NCBI GenBank assembly: GCA_038373865.1
Contig: JAXGGA010004739.1
Location: 20,986 to 84,985 of the forward strand
Source: Uloborus plumipes
Taxonomy: Eukaryota > Arthropoda > Arachnida > Araneae > Uloboridae
DNA length: 64,000 nucleotides
Direction of reading: 5' to 3'
Positions 1-11,342 of this stretch are shown here, piece by piece. Positions within the stretch are counted from its first letter, which is position 1, and each line of letters opens with the position of its first letter. The notes under the pieces are model-generated. The model searched no databases. It had not been told where the DNA came from and saw only the letters and a list, made by a program, of their open reading frames with translations. The translations under genes were made by a program, and so were the position numbers.

Positions 1-220
1 CGTGCTATCTTATGAAAAACAGCTCAAAAAAACGTGCCTAAATACCGCATTTAACCAAAATTGTTTTCGCTAATAGTATTGACTGTAGGAATAAATGACC
101 CAGACCGCCTTTATTGTTGTATATACCACTTATAATCGTTACTTAAATTCTCGTGTCTTTTGTTGATTGCCCGAATTATCTAAGTGGTTAAACAGGAAAC
201 TGACGAAATATCATTTTATT
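1..220. other. AT-rich sequence, nothing recognised
   Basis: No coding segment, RNA gene or mobile-element end was recognised here. It may be 3' UTR or downstream flank of the minus-strand exon that ends at 221. Confidence 0.4.
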
Positions 221-408
221 TCATGTCATTAGTGCATCATACAGTTGTTTTCTTCTCTCTTCAATCAAGGGTAGAATCTTCTCATTGTTCAAATAAACGT
301 TATTTTTCTGCATTTCTCTGTGAAATTGTTGATTTTTCATTTCATACCTATAAATAGAACAACGAACTAAATTTAAATGTGCTTCTTCCCTTCTAACGTC
401 GATTATTA
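221..408 (-). CDS. Possible terminal exon of a small coiled-coil protein
   Basis: The minus strand reads from a plausible acceptor (pyrimidine-rich tract, then CAG, ending at 409) into an open segment of about 62 codons that stops with TGA at 221-223. The peptide is rich in K, E, R and Q and looks helical: it contains RREEAHLNLVRC, QQFHREMQKN and a C-terminal EERRKQLYDALMT. I do not recognise the protein with confidence. Its style (short, charged, helical, ending near LYDALMT) resembles small axonemal microtubule-inner proteins, but that is only an impression. Upstream exons were not found between here and the next minus-strand gene, whose own stop lies at 1977. The exon could also be a chance reading frame; the biased composition and the good acceptor argue mildly for a real exon. 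Confidence 0.35.
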
Positions 409-1976
409 CTGGTATAAGGAAAAACCAGTTTGCACAAAAGAAAAGTTTGACATAAAACAGCAAAATGAAAATATATTTTCATACATAAAGATTAAGTTTT
501 TAATCAAATTTTTATTTACTAGGAATTAAAACTGACCAGATTGTAGCCTTAATACTTATCATTATAGAAAACAACGCTTATAGGACCATTCCGGGGAAAA
601 GCAGACATTTTGTCCTGTATGTGAGAACTCAAAATTTCATTTCAAAATGTGCAATAAACAACATTTTTTGCCTAAGAAGTCATATTTGTGTGTTTACTTA
701 GGCAATATTTTCTTAGTAACTTTAAATATTACAACTGAAATAACACATAGAACTGTCACTTGCAAGATTTGCTTTTATTTATTTTCTTTTATCCTTCTTT
801 TTAAATTATTTTTTATTTATTTATTTATTGTGGAACATCCTACTATTTGTTATATTTTGAAATTAACCCTGAAAAGAATTAATAGGAAAATAAAGTATAT
901 GTATATATTTAAATATTACAGCAATGGATTTGGAAAGTTCCCTGCATGTGACAGGTGAACTTTATCTAAAAAAATAAAATTAAGAATGATTTTTTGGATG
1001 ATGAAACTAGGATTTTTGATAATGTTTTACTCAATTTTCTAGCCTAAACATTTTTGAACGTTGAAAATATTCTAACTCTGAAAAGAAAATATCAAGGATT
1101 GCTTGGAAATCAAGGGTTGTTTTTTGAACAATGACTGTAATATAAGAAAATTGACCCATTGGGTGAAACTTTTCCAAACGGAGTCAGTGATGTAATGATT
1201 TTTAAAGCTGAAAAAAAGCGAAAATGATTATATAGGAATATGGTAGCTCTGTCAACTTTTAATCAAATACTATGAACTCCTAAGGTTGTAAATGTTAAAG
1301 ACAAACAATCTGTCAACAAATTAATGTTTACAAAATGTTTCTTGTTTTCGTGTTTGTAAATTTTAAATTGTGTTTTATAGATTGTTAAAGCTTTTCCAAT
1401 TGTGTATCAAAACATATGATAAATTTATATCTTCAGCCTAATTGATTCATCATTTTATCTTCTATTCCATATCACTGAAAATAATAAAACTCACAACAAA
1501 TCAATTAATTACTCATAACTATTGGTCGTATCATATTTTAATATTAGTTAATATTTAATGCTTTAACCTACTTTCCTGTTAAAGTAAAAGAAAGACGTAA
1601 AAAGCATAAAAACGGGGCTTAATGCATCTTTAAAATAGCGTCCAGAAAAATGTAAGTCTAAAAAAATAACAATAATAAATAAATTAATCAAATGAATATC
1701 GAAAAAATAAAAATTGGGAAGCACGATTTTGAGATGAGAAAAATGTGTGTCGGTCAGTCTGTCTGTCTGCCCCCAACCCCCTAGTAACTTTTGAATTAAC
1801 AGTTTGAATTTGCACAAAATTTCTTCGTTCAGAAAGATTTCGGCGAGGACACTTCATTCCCATATTTCACGTTTTGATTGGTAAAATGTAGCTCTTGAAA
1901 AAAAAAAGCGGGGGGATAATTGATGTTCATCATTGGAACAGAAACAAAGAGACAAGAAAAATTAATAACTCTTAAA
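409..1976. other. Intergenic or intronic AT-rich stretch
   Basis: No convincing exon was seen. The only notable feature is a short GTCTGTCTGTCTG-like simple repeat followed by a CCCCCAACCCCC tract near 1745-1785, which may be an old repeat end. The open frames here are short and of low-complexity composition. Confidence 0.4.
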
Positions 1977-4283
1977 TTACCATCTCTTAGCAGGAGGGCG
2001 CAATCTTTCAACTTCTAAAATTTGTCTTTCTTTGAGAAGCATCTGCTCTTCCATTTTCAGGCATTCTCTTTTGAGCCTCGCCAGCAGACCCAAGTAAGGA
2101 GATGGCGGAATTTGTCGATCCTTCTCGTGACACGGAACATCAGAATATTGACGTGGAATTGAACAGGGTGTTGATTTGGATCTAGAACGTCGAATGCAGC
2201 TCGAGTTCTTATTCCAGCTGGCGGAATACTCCTTTAAGAATATGGGTGGTGATGTCGAAATCTGTTGCCCCTTTCTATTTCTAAAAAAAAAAATAAGAAA
2301 AGGGTTGTGCTCTATTATACAGGATGTAAATTAAACCAGTAATTTAAAACCGATATGAAATGTCAAATATTTCGACCATTTCTCTTGTCTTTGGAGTAAC
2401 TCGAAGAGTGTGGGTGTACTGCTATAAAAAGAATATTTTGAGAATCGTGTCCTTATCTTGAACTCAAATGGCTTCGTGAATTATGTTACTTTTAGTCAAA
2501 AAAAAAAATCATTTTTTTTCTGTCTGATTACTTAGTCAAAATATTTGAGTTTATTGAAATTCGCTGAAATGGCGAAGTTCAGTAAAATGAGGTGACGTTG
2601 ATATGGAAAAAAGTTATCTTTGACATGTTACCATAGCTCCGAGTGCAAACTTAGAGTCTTTCAAAGTGAGAAAACAGAAATATAGGCCATGATTCCTTAA
2701 TGTTCTTGAACACTTCCTCATTCTTACTGTTCGTGCGGTAAAACATTTTTCTCCATTGCTTCAAATATTTTCAAATATTTAATTAGAACATAAGTTTTAG
2801 CGTCATTTGAATATATTTTTCAGAAAATATAGAACTTTAGCAAAAATATCTTCGCTGGTTCATCTTGAAAATCAATTGATATTTTTGTCTTCTTGTAATA
2901 AACTAATTATCTCATATTAAAAAAAAGATAAGCTCAAATCACTCTGAGTAGGAAAGCAAAATTCCTAATAGCAATTAGGGAAATATACCAATTAAGATTT
3001 ACCTTTATTTGTCTTGTCTTATAATATTGCTAAATAAGATTAAAAATACCAAATACTATAATACCATTTGTTTTACTGTATTTATAGCATACTATACTAA
3101 ATACTATAAATACTGTAAAACAAAAGATAACACTTTTTAGAAGAATAAAAGTAAATTGATTGCTCAAAAAGCAAGTTTTAAGAACTGTTCTAAGATTGAT
3201 AACGCTATATTCCGAATTTTATCTCTAAAATATAGAAATAGAATCCCCTGCTTGAGACATAAAATGAAACTAAAATCAAAGAACCACTATAAAAGCTGTC
3301 ATTAGAAGGGAGAGTAGAAGAAATTTAATTGCTTACCTGGAAGGAGAAGGTTTGACAGTACTTCCTCCAAGAACTTCACAACAATCTGTGACATGCTGCA
3401 GCTCTTCCTTTTGTTTATCAATTTCAGATAAATTTGTCAGTTTGATTGGTAACACTTTTGACCTGTTTTTTTTACTCCTAATAGAAGGAAAATCTACTTT
3501 CTCATTTTGTACATCTGTCTTATCTTTAAATGGCTGGAGTGTCATGACGTATGGCACATAATTGCGACTTGAGGCAAATGGTTTGTTCTTCGCAATTGAT
3601 GTCGCTTGGGCTATTTCATTCAAACAACCTCTACAGAAATTTTTAGTCAGCATCGGTGATGCTGTTAAGGACCTGCTGTTGTTCAATATTACTTCCGGAA
3701 ACAAAGATTCTGCCATTTTTTCATCAGGATAGTTCACCTTGTTTGGAAGAAGCAAATATTTTACGCTGTTTTTGGAATTATTGCTTGATATTTTTGAAGA
3801 ATTCAAGTCGTTTTGTATTTTAACAGCAAAATCTTCTTCTTCAGATTCGTATTCTGATTCCGTTGAAGAGCAACAGGATATTTGTTTATGAGATTCATCC
3901 AAATGCTTTTCGAATTTCGATTTCAAATCTTTTTCATATTCTAATATACCATTGGAGCGTGTTTTCAAGTATGTCAGTTGCAAATCCGGAAGTAAATGGT
4001 TTAAAGTCACCGGGCAGTACTGTCTAATAAAGTATTCTTCATCCAAGGGGACGGCGTTTGTAGTTTTGGGTGGTTTCTCCAATACTGGGATGGAAGCTCT
4101 GCTATGACGCAAATGTTGAGGTCTCATGTACCAAGCTGGGGATGACTTCAATAAACTGTTCGACATATCTGGCAGCACGCAGATGTTGTAACGAATACTG
4201 AAAGAAAAATTTCTCAAAATGAAAAGATTGTTATGAACTTTGTCTCGCAATTTTTCTATGAGCTCTTGACGAAGCGTCCGCAT
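1977..4283 (-). CDS. Two-exon gene, uncharacterised protein with charged C-terminal helix
   Basis: Two exons on the minus strand splice in frame: 4283-3337 (donor GTAAGC) and 2280-1977 (acceptor after a long T tract, stop TAA at 1977-1979). From the ATG at 4283 this gives about 416 residues. The middle holds SSPAWYMRPQHLRHSRASIP, then DEEYFIRQYCPVTLNHLLPD, an acidic serine patch (STESEYESEEED) and a basic serine-rich part. The C-terminus is a charged helix, LKRECLKMEEQMLLKERQ, ending RLRPPAKRW. The frame stays open for about 1 kb, well above expectation in such AT-rich DNA, and the splice joint preserves it, so the gene is probably real. No enzymatic motif was seen, and I do not recognise the family. 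The start is uncertain: there is also a good acceptor (TTTTTCTTTCAG) just before 4197, so the first residues may instead come from an unseen upstream exon. Confidence 0.7.
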
Positions 4284-4519
4284 GTTTCTGGGCTCAGTCA
4301 ATATTTTTTTTTCAAAAGTAATTTTTTTAGTAATTATTTTTATTAAATCTAAAACACAAATTTTCAATTCAAAAAAAAGCTCGAAAGCACGTTTTACACG
4401 TCAATAATATAAACCTCACATTAATAATAAGAAAAAAAATTAATAAAAAAATAAAATAAACAGAATAACCATCATAGTTTATTAGTGGATGGTGTCAGAA
4501 TGACGTAATGGTATTGACA

Positions 4520-4811
4520 TTTCATTTCACACTCCAAGGTCCCCCGTACCTACCACAGCTTCGTGGTTTAACCGGGATAGGGCCCTGAAGAGCGCTCTAT
4601 TCTAATTTTGAACCAGAACCTAGGGTCGAGCAAACCCTAGGTTCTAGCACCCCCAGAGGTATCGTTTCACTTGGAGGACTTTGTGACCACGACATTTTTA
4701 ACGCCTCCCAGCCACCATTAATCAAGGCGGTGGATCTTTGATCGGCTGGGATCGAACCCAGGTCCCTCCGGACACGAGTCCGACGCCTTACCGATCGGGA
4801 AACCACGGCCC
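4520..4811 (-). mobile_element. tRNA-derived SINE, copy A
   Basis: Reading the minus strand from 4811, the element starts with a tRNA-like head: an A-box-like TGGTTTCCCGATCGGTAAGG, then a B box GGTTCGATCCC. A tRNA-unrelated body shared with copy B follows (GATCAAAGATCCACC, CCTCCAAGTGAAACGATACC and GGTTAAACCACGA-like words). It is flanked by a perfect 14-bp target-site duplication, TAATGGTATTGACA, at 4506-4519 and 4812-4825. This is strong evidence for LINE-mediated retroposition. The open frames inside it are not genes. Confidence 0.9.
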
Positions 4812-5106
4812 TAATGGTATTGACAATAAAAACAATTAAGCTGGTTTTAGGCTTATCACAAGTTTGTTTGTCTTCAGTTTCGTTTTATACATTTATCCTT
4901 TTTTTTAAGCAAAGAAAACTCCCCACTAGGCAATGTGACATTGATATGCATTTATTCGGAGCTATGCGAAGATTTCAATTATGTACGTACCACTGGCATT
5001 AACTTCTCTGCACCCTCAAAAAAGGCATAATCACTGGGCTGGATACCGACAGCCCGCTTGTGACATCCAGAGACTGTGAGGGAGAAGCTGCAGTCTCTGG
5101 ATTTCG

Positions 5107-5390
5107 ATGCCATGGTAGCCCGATCGGTAAGGGGTCCGACTCGTAACCGGAGGGTCCCGGGTTCGATCCTAGTCTATCAAAGATCCACCGTCGTTATTTA
5201 TGGTGGCTTGGAGACGTTAAATAAGGGTCGTGGTTACAAAGTCCTCCAAGTGAAACGATACCTCTGGGGGGTACTGGGCCAGGGGTTTGATCGACCCTTG
5301 GTCTGGATCAAAAAATCTCTTCAGGGCCCATCTAACCGGTTAAACCACGAGTTGTGGTTGGTACTGGGGACTCCGAAGTGAAAAGTGAAA
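5107..5390 (+). mobile_element. tRNA-derived SINE, copy B
   Basis: Same family as copy A but in the opposite orientation: tRNA-like head with GGTAGCCCGATCGGTAAGG and a B box GGTTCGATCC, then the shared body. A perfect 15-bp target duplication, AGTCTCTGGATTTCG, flanks it at 5092-5106 and 5391-5405. That target is the stem-I/cleavage-site segment of the surrounding hammerhead relic, so the SINE landed after the relic was already present. No poly-A tail is obvious; the 3' end reads GTGAAAAGTGAAA. Confidence 0.9.
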
Positions 5391-5492
5391 AGTCTCTGGA
5401 TTTCGTAGCTGGGCTATCGGTATATTGCTTGTAATCTTGCCTTAGCCCTGGCTAAAGGGCGGTAACCTACTGCTTATTACCAAAGCTTTTAT

Positions 5493-5766
5493 CAAGGGCG
5501 GATCCAGAACTTGCTCAAGGGAGGTTCGGTTGACTTTCATAAGTTACTTTTTACTATGCATATTGGTTTGTAAATATTGATCACATAAGGTTCGGACTTC
5601 GATTTCGAAATATTTCCGAGGGAGAGCTTAAATTTCCTTCCTTCAACCTCATTATAACTCGCCTAAAATTAAGTTTTTTGAACTTCAATGTTTAAAATTT
5701 ACTGGATGAGAGTCCCTCAAGGGAGGGGCGATCGCCCCCACCGCCCCTCCCTTGTATCCGCCCCTG
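5493..5766. mobile_element. hAT-type MITE, 274 bp
   Basis: Ends are CAAGGGCGGATCCAG at the left and TATCCGCCCCTG at the right, imperfect inverted repeats of the widespread CAGGGGCGGATCC hAT type. A perfect 8-bp duplication, GCTTTTAT, flanks it (5485-5492 and 5767-5774). No coding capacity. A second copy is at 7803-8064. Confidence 0.92.
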
Positions 5767-5900
5767 GCTTTTATGTACCTTAATTTTACGAATTGAACAG
5801 CATCGGACTCTCGCTGGAGTGCGAAATCATTTTCACCACCAGTTTGGATGTAATCTCAGCTGCAATGGTGAGACATCTGCCTGCAGCTCGGTTATTGACT

Positions 5901-5935
5901 ATTCCAGACTGATGAGTCCATAACAAGGACGAAAC
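5901..5935 (+). ncRNA. Hammerhead ribozyme core, cleavage arm decayed
   Basis: The strand reads CTGATGA (5909-5915), a perfect 4-bp stem II (GTCC/GGAC) closed by the loop ATAACAA, then GAAAC (5931-5935): the complete conserved catalytic core. The upstream stem-I strand is ATTCCAGA. The expected downstream part, a GTC cleavage triplet followed by TCTGGAAT, is replaced by TTTGCATGAAATT, so the copy probably no longer cuts. The lost arm sequence (GTCTCTGGAT) survives in the neighbouring unit at 5092 and 5391, which supports a tandem origin. Confidence 0.8.
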
Positions 5936-5999
5936 TTTGCATGAAATTTTGCCTTAGCCCCGACTGAAAAACGATAACTCACTGCTTTCGGCATGATTC

Positions 6000-7424
6000 T
6001 CTTTTTTAATTTTCATTTTCGCTTTGAATGTCAACTGTACAAGTCAAACTATTTACTAGTTTTAAAAATCTGATTACTTACATAAATTTATGTCCTTAAG
6101 CTTTTTAAGTAGAATAGGAGATAGCCTACCTGACTAAAACGTTATTCCTCTTTTGAAATAGATGGAAAAGAACGCATGCAAAATCTTTGTTTTCGACAGA
6201 GGGAAATCAACGAAACATTTCATCACAGCCTTTGTGTTTGACTCTCGAATCACGTTGTCTAGCAACCGTAGAATAACGCTACTTTTCCCAAAGAAGAAAA
6301 GATATTTTCTACTCTCTTAAAAAAATTAATAAATTGGTTTCTTCGAAGTACTTGAATGAAGAGTCGGTCGATTTTTAATTAACTTTTTGCATCAATTAAA
6401 TGGTTTACTGCAATTTTCAACTCAAGAGAAGTTCTTATGCTGTTTAGAGGAACGAATGATTTAAGTTATTTCAAGCTATTTTGAATCCAAATTTAATGCT
6501 AATAACTCGGGCCTACGAAATTAAATTTTTAATAAATACAAAATAAGTTATTTCTGATCGTTTGTGGTGAGCTCATAACGAAATTAGACTGCATCTTTCT
6601 CCATCTCGTCAGGATTTTTTTTTTTTTTTTTTTGCAAAATTGATTTTTATTTTTGCTAAAATCACCATTAAAAAGTATTCTCTAAATCTAAAACAATTTA
6701 TCTGGCAAAAGTGCTGTTTTTTTCGTTTGAATATACAGAAAATATCCTGTTCTTGGTGATACATATTGATTCTGCAGCAATCAGTTACTTTGATTGGTCT
6801 AAATGGAAAAAAAATTTATTAAAACATGCCAAATTTTACTCATCTGCGGGGCAAAAAAAAATATTTATAAATATATATCTCAGAATTTTTTTTTTAAGAA
6901 AAAAATAAATCCGTTTGGAAATATAGAATATTGATGCAGATTGACTACTAAATTTCTTTCAAATTTACAAGAGTTCTGTCAAGAATTAAACGAGCCTACT
7001 TTCCTGTATACCTACAGAGACGTTCCTTATTTAGGAATCTGTGTGTGTGTGTGTGTGTGTGAGCTAAGTGTATAATTTTTACGGGAGGCTAACTCAAGAG
7101 CGGAATTACGAAAATATATTTCTTCCAACATATAATTTACTGGAATTGTTTTCAAAGTTATCTTATACACATGGCTAAAACATTGAAAGTTAGAAATTAC
7201 TATTGTTCGCGCATGTGCAGAGAAAAGCTAAGTGCTTTTAATGTTCCTACTTTGTCAAATTAACAAAATTTTTACTTTTAATTTCAGCATAGTATAATAT
7301 TCCTATTGCTGAAAGTTTGGCAAAAACTCTGCGTGTTATGAGCCAAAAAGATGCGAAAGAAATCGGTGTTGTTAAGCCCGTCATTTTGGGGGGTCAAAGG
7401 CAGGGGATCAATTGCCACCTTTTC
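6000..7424. other. Intergenic AT-rich stretch with simple repeats
   Basis: No gene was recognised. It contains a long T run near 6615-6634 and a (TG)n microsatellite at about 7040-7061. The segment from 7371 (CCCGTCATTTTGGGGGG) resembles another repeat end, compare CAGGGACGTCATTT at 24963. Confidence 0.5.
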
Positions 7425-9520
7425 CCTCCTTCCTCGAAACCCGAAATATTTTGTAATGTAAAACAGAAAACAACATTTTCTTTTTTTTTTTTTAATTTCA
7501 AATGACAGAAAAAAATAAATGAAATTTTTTCTTTCTAATTTTGTAACTATTAAACGAGAGAAAATTTCAACAAGTACAAAAAAAAAATTGACAATACAAA
7601 TTATCATTATTAGCTGTAAAACATACTTGAAAGCAAGACTCTAATTAACATTTCCCGCTCTCTCCAAATCAATTCAGGCTCAAGATAAGCTACTTGTCCG
7701 TTTGGTCAGCAGCCCCTTTGACGGCCCTGATTCAGTTAAGAGGGTATTTTGTTGTTCTCCATTTATTAGCATCTGTATCCCTCAAGGGGTTTTAATAGCC
7801 AACAAGGGCGCATCCAGAAATTTTTCAAGGGAGGGGCGATTGATTTTTATTTCTTACTTTTTTCTATGCATACTGATAAAAATTGATCATAAAGGTTTTG
7901 GACTTAAATTCTGAAACATTTCTGGAGGAGAGCCCCAGTCTTTCTTCCCCCAACTTCACTAAAACTAATTAAAATTGCATTTTTAGAACTTTAAAAACGA
8001 AAAATTACGGGTAAAGAGTGCCCTAAGGGAGGGGGTCGCCCCTCCTTTGTATCCACCGCCCCTGATAGTTAAACATGGCTCCAACCAACGGGAGCACACA
8101 AAAACGGATACGTTCACCGACCCTCCACTTTATTGGGAGACCCCCTAATCCTTCAAAAATATTACTTTAAAAAAATGTCACTTACAAATGCTTGAAAATC
8201 TTGAAAATTTTGTTAATTGAGGCTGTAAACCTTGAATTTTAAAGTTTCTAGCACAAATGAGGCAAGGGAGGGGGATCAAGTTGCATGAAATTCAGCTCCT
8301 TGATTTAAAAAAACAAAAATCCCCTTGCGTAATGCAAAAATAGTGTTCCAGCACTTTTTGTATCATATTTCCCAAAATAGTTTTTTGTGACTCACATATT
8401 TCACTACTGACTATTTATTGAACACCGAATTCAGTATTTTGGAAGTTCCTTTGTAGCTGCTTCCTCCATCATTATGTTAAGCTGTTAAGCACGAAAAAAA
8501 AAATATTACACTACCTTTATTCTTTTTCGTTTTCTGCAAGACTTGTGATTGAAAAAGAAATTATTGTAAAATAAATATTTTTTAATATGTATTTTAACTT
8601 AAAACAGGTGTGTCTTTCAAAGTTTTAACAATTTCGTGAGACAGTACAATCAACTATTAAAACGTCAGAGACTGCAAACTGAAAATGAAATGCTTCAAAT
8701 AATTTTTACTGTTCTATAGCCTTTGAAAATCATTTAATACCCTTTTGAAACTCTTTAAAAAGTGCTTCAATTTTATCTATTATTAAATAAATAAACTATT
8801 AGTTAACTGAATGGCCAAAATATTACTCTCTCGTTAATTTTTTTTTAAATCTATATACTATTTCTCTTAAAAGATTTTATGCATGAAAAACTATTAGTCA
8901 CTTTATATTATAATGCACTGTGTCTGTCCGTGAGTTGGGGGAACTAATCAAAAACTAAGAACCGATATAAGCAAGTGATGATGCGTTAAGCTTTTTCCTC
9001 CCTCGTTCTTCCTCTCTGTCGATTAATATCAATCGTTTATTAGTACATTTTTTTAAATTGATCTTAATTTGTTAAAGAATGCAGAACATTTATAAGGATT
9101 TTGTTTGTCGATTTTTCTAATACTTTTTGAAGTCCCCATTGTCCTATTTAAGGCCTCAAAATGTCAAAACTTTTTTTTTTTATTTCCCAGGGGAAGAAAC
9201 CTTCGAGCCCCCTAAAATTATGAAAATTCTACACAACTTGAAAGAGTGTATTGCATCTTTCTCTTGATTCCCCTACCACATTATGGTCAGTCAGAAAAAT
9301 TAACAAGTAAAATAAAATTTAAGAACACATGCAATAAGAAACAGCATGAGGGGCCCCTATCCTCTATTTCTTGTGTGTCAGCAAGAATCAAGCAATGTCA
9401 GCAAGATCAGTAAGAAAACAGACTCATAACATATTAACAAATACATAGAAAAATGTATGTGTGTTAGAGCAATGTGAGAACTGGTCCCTGCCCGAAATCT
9501 TTTTCTGGATACTGCTGCCC
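7425..9520. mobile_element. Degenerate copy of the 1.85-kb nonautonomous hAT element
   Basis: This stretch is collinear with the intact copy at 19486-21334. Shared landmarks run in order: CGAAACCCGAAAT..TTTTATAATG-like start, TTGAATTTTAAAGTTTCTA, GGAGGGGGATCAAGTTGC, AAAACGTCAGA, and an end at CCCGAAAT..TTTTTCTGGATAC. The left terminus is not preserved and no target duplication is visible, so this is an older copy. No transposase reading frame was recognised. A 262-bp hAT MITE is nested in it. Confidence 0.75.
7803..8064. mobile_element. hAT-type MITE, second copy, nested
   Basis: Same family as 5493-5766 (ends CAAGGGCGCATCCAG and TATCCACCGCCCCTG). The flanking 8-bp duplication has decayed to ATAGCCAA (7795-7802) and ATAGTTAA (8065-8072). 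The homologous host element at 19950-19957 shows the empty site, ATAGCTAA, which confirms the borders independently. Confidence 0.9.
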
Positions 9521-9660
9521 CCTCCCTTCCCCCACGGCTTTGGGAAATTAATGTTTTTCCATGTTAGTGCTCTTGGATTTTGCTATTTTTGGTCTAATAC
9601 ACGCCGCGTGCATAATGCTTTTTTCTCCCCCCTCCCTAAAAAAATTCGAAATGACGGGCC

Positions 9661-10437
9661 CAAGGGCGTAGCCAGGACTCACGTTAGGGGGGTGCAAGCA
9701 ATGGCACCCCAATAGGAGGTCACTGTGACCTCCCAAAAAGTTCTTATCCGATACAAATTGGCTGATGAAATTTGAAAACAGTGAGACAGTATTGCAAGGC
9801 TGAACTCCTTTATTTTATTTATTTTTTTCTTCTTCTCAAGATTTGGTATTTTCAGTCTCATCACTGCACAGAGAGCGTTACTGCCTACCAAAGAGGAAGT
9901 AATGAAACGTCACATCACATCGTTAAATTTTTCTATTATTCTTAAGATGGTAAGACAATATGACATTTTAAAGATAATGAAATTTTAGAAATCTTTACCT
10001 CTAAAATAATTCCGAATATTCATTTTAATAATACGCTTTGTCTGCCTTCGCTTTGAATCACCATCTAGCAACCTTTCACCCTAAAATTTTTATTTTTCAC
10101 ATACTCAGATAAAAAAAGTTGTTTTTAAGCGAAAAGACAAACTTGGGTTTGGAAAAAGGATCCGTGTTAGGTAAAGAATGAAGCGCATTCTCTGATAATT
10201 GGCGCCAAGGACTTAAAATTTATTGGTGGGAGAGGAGGCGAAGGAGGGGACTCTCAATGACCGAATGAAATTCCAAATTTCACCTAATAATAAAATACGA
10301 ACATATTTGTCTGCACCACAATGAAAAGCTTGAAAGGGGACAAAATCGTTTGTAAAAAAAAAAATGAGAGGTCACACTGACCTCCCATTGACTCTGATCT
10401 AGGGAGGTGCAGATGCACCCCCCTAGCTACGCCCTTG
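9661..10437. mobile_element. Nonautonomous hAT element, 777 bp
   Basis: Terminal inverted repeats CAAGGGCGTAGCCAG and CTAGCTACGCCCTTG, with a perfect 8-bp duplication GACGGGCC at 9653-9660 and 10438-10445. Subterminal palindromes GAGGTCACTGTGACCTCC and GAGGTCACACTGACCTCC sit near the ends. The interior is noncoding. Relatives sharing the GAGGTCACTGTGACCTCC block are at 46055 and 52505-52801. Confidence 0.92.
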
Positions 10438-10612
10438 GACGGGCCTAATTACTGTGATTCACGAAATCAGTCAAAGAGGTAACATTTCAATTTTGTGTGG
10501 ACAAAGCAGTGGATGTTTCATTGGAGCTATGAATCCCATGTGACGTAAGTGGATTGGTCTTGGTAATCTATTGGTAATTTATTTAATTTTTTGTCGGTTT
10601 TCTTATGCTGAC

Positions 10613-10927
10613 TAAGGCAGGAATTCAAGTGAAACACCATTGCAATCGCTTCGAATTGCAATAGCTACTGGAAGTGAATTACATTATCATCAACTTAACT
10701 TGGCACTGACGTCACTACGGGTGGAGCCAATAAGAGCTCACAAGCAGTCAGCGATCTCCTCTTATTCGCCAAGTAAGCTGTGACGTCTTATCTAGCTCGT
10801 TTTTCATAGACAAACGTCACGCTGACGTCACGATGTTTTTATCAAGAAACGTTCTAATGTAATTCATTTCCAGTAGCGATTGTAATTTTAATTTGCGATC
10901 GCCTGTTTCACTTGAATTCCTGCCTTA
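10613..10927. mobile_element. Foldback MITE, family A
   Basis: Long imperfect inverted repeats run TAAGGCAGGAATTCAAGTG at the left and CACTTGAATTCCTGCCTTA at the right, and the pairing continues inward (ATTGCAATCGC, GCTACTGGAAGTGAATTAC). The centre carries several TGACGTCA-like words. A related copy is at 45571-45761. A target duplication could not be fixed. Confidence 0.75.
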
Positions 10928-11342
10928 GGTCAGTAGTGGATATGGAGGGGTCGCAAGCTCCCGAAAGTTTATTGAAGTTGCGAATTTTATTGATCAGCAT
11001 AGAAGAATGAAAAATATACGGCTGAAAGAAACGCTTACCTTCTTTTAAAAAGTTAACCTTTTTCGCAAATTTTAAATTTGAAGAATTAGAGTCAAGGAGG
11101 CAAAAGTATTCTTCCTCTGACATTAAACTTATCACATGTTATTTCTCTAGAAAACAACACTCCATTTAAACCGTGCTTCTGCTTGGGAAAGAAACTTCTT
11201 TCGCTAGGAATCTGGCAATGCTATTATATTTTCCATCCTTCTTCGATTTTGTGGTGCGGATTTTAATAGAAGTTGCGCTGTTTGTTTAGACTTTCGTGAA
11301 AGTTTATAAAGTTTTTAAGTTAGTTAATAGAAATACTTTAGG
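10928..11342. promoter_or_regulatory. Upstream region of NUDC
   Basis: This is the flank before the NUDC ATG and must contain the 5' UTR and probably the promoter. No clear TATA box or motif could be assigned. The bases just before the ATG read TTTAGG. Confidence 0.4.

Larger units (their letters stand above)
5050..5990 (+). mobile_element. Penelope/retrozyme-like relic carrying hammerhead remnants, interrupted by a SINE and a hAT MITE
   Basis: After removing the SINE (5107-5390) and the hAT MITE (5493-5766), the rest aligns by eye with the unit at 62.14-62.48 kb. Both share a post-cleavage segment (TCTGGATTTCGTAGC here, CATGGATCGAAATAGCC there), then GCCTTAGCCC...GGGCGGTAACC..ACTGCTT, then a spacer of about 160 bases, then a hammerhead core (5909-5935). 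The CCTTAGCCC...ACTGCTT segment occurs again after the core at 5951-5990, so the unit is repeated head-to-tail. At 5064-5105 lies a palindrome, ATCCAGAGACTG...CAGTCTCTGGAT, that looks like a shrunken hammerhead with intact stem I. Hammerheads in Penelope-like elements and retrozymes are established; assigning this relic to them is inference. Confidence 0.65.

Noticed and set aside
4597..4806. Open frame of 69 codons with an arginine-rich start
   Set aside because: It lies wholly inside the tRNA-derived SINE copy A and has no independent coding signal.
4841..5000. Possible true tRNA gene near the GGTTCGATCC boxes
   Set aside because: The A and B boxes belong to the two SINEs; no cloverleaf with a paired acceptor stem could be drawn.
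5076..5381. Open frame of 101 codons
   Set aside because: It runs through SINE copy B and the hammerhead relic; the matching sequence in copy A is broken, so it is not conserved as protein.
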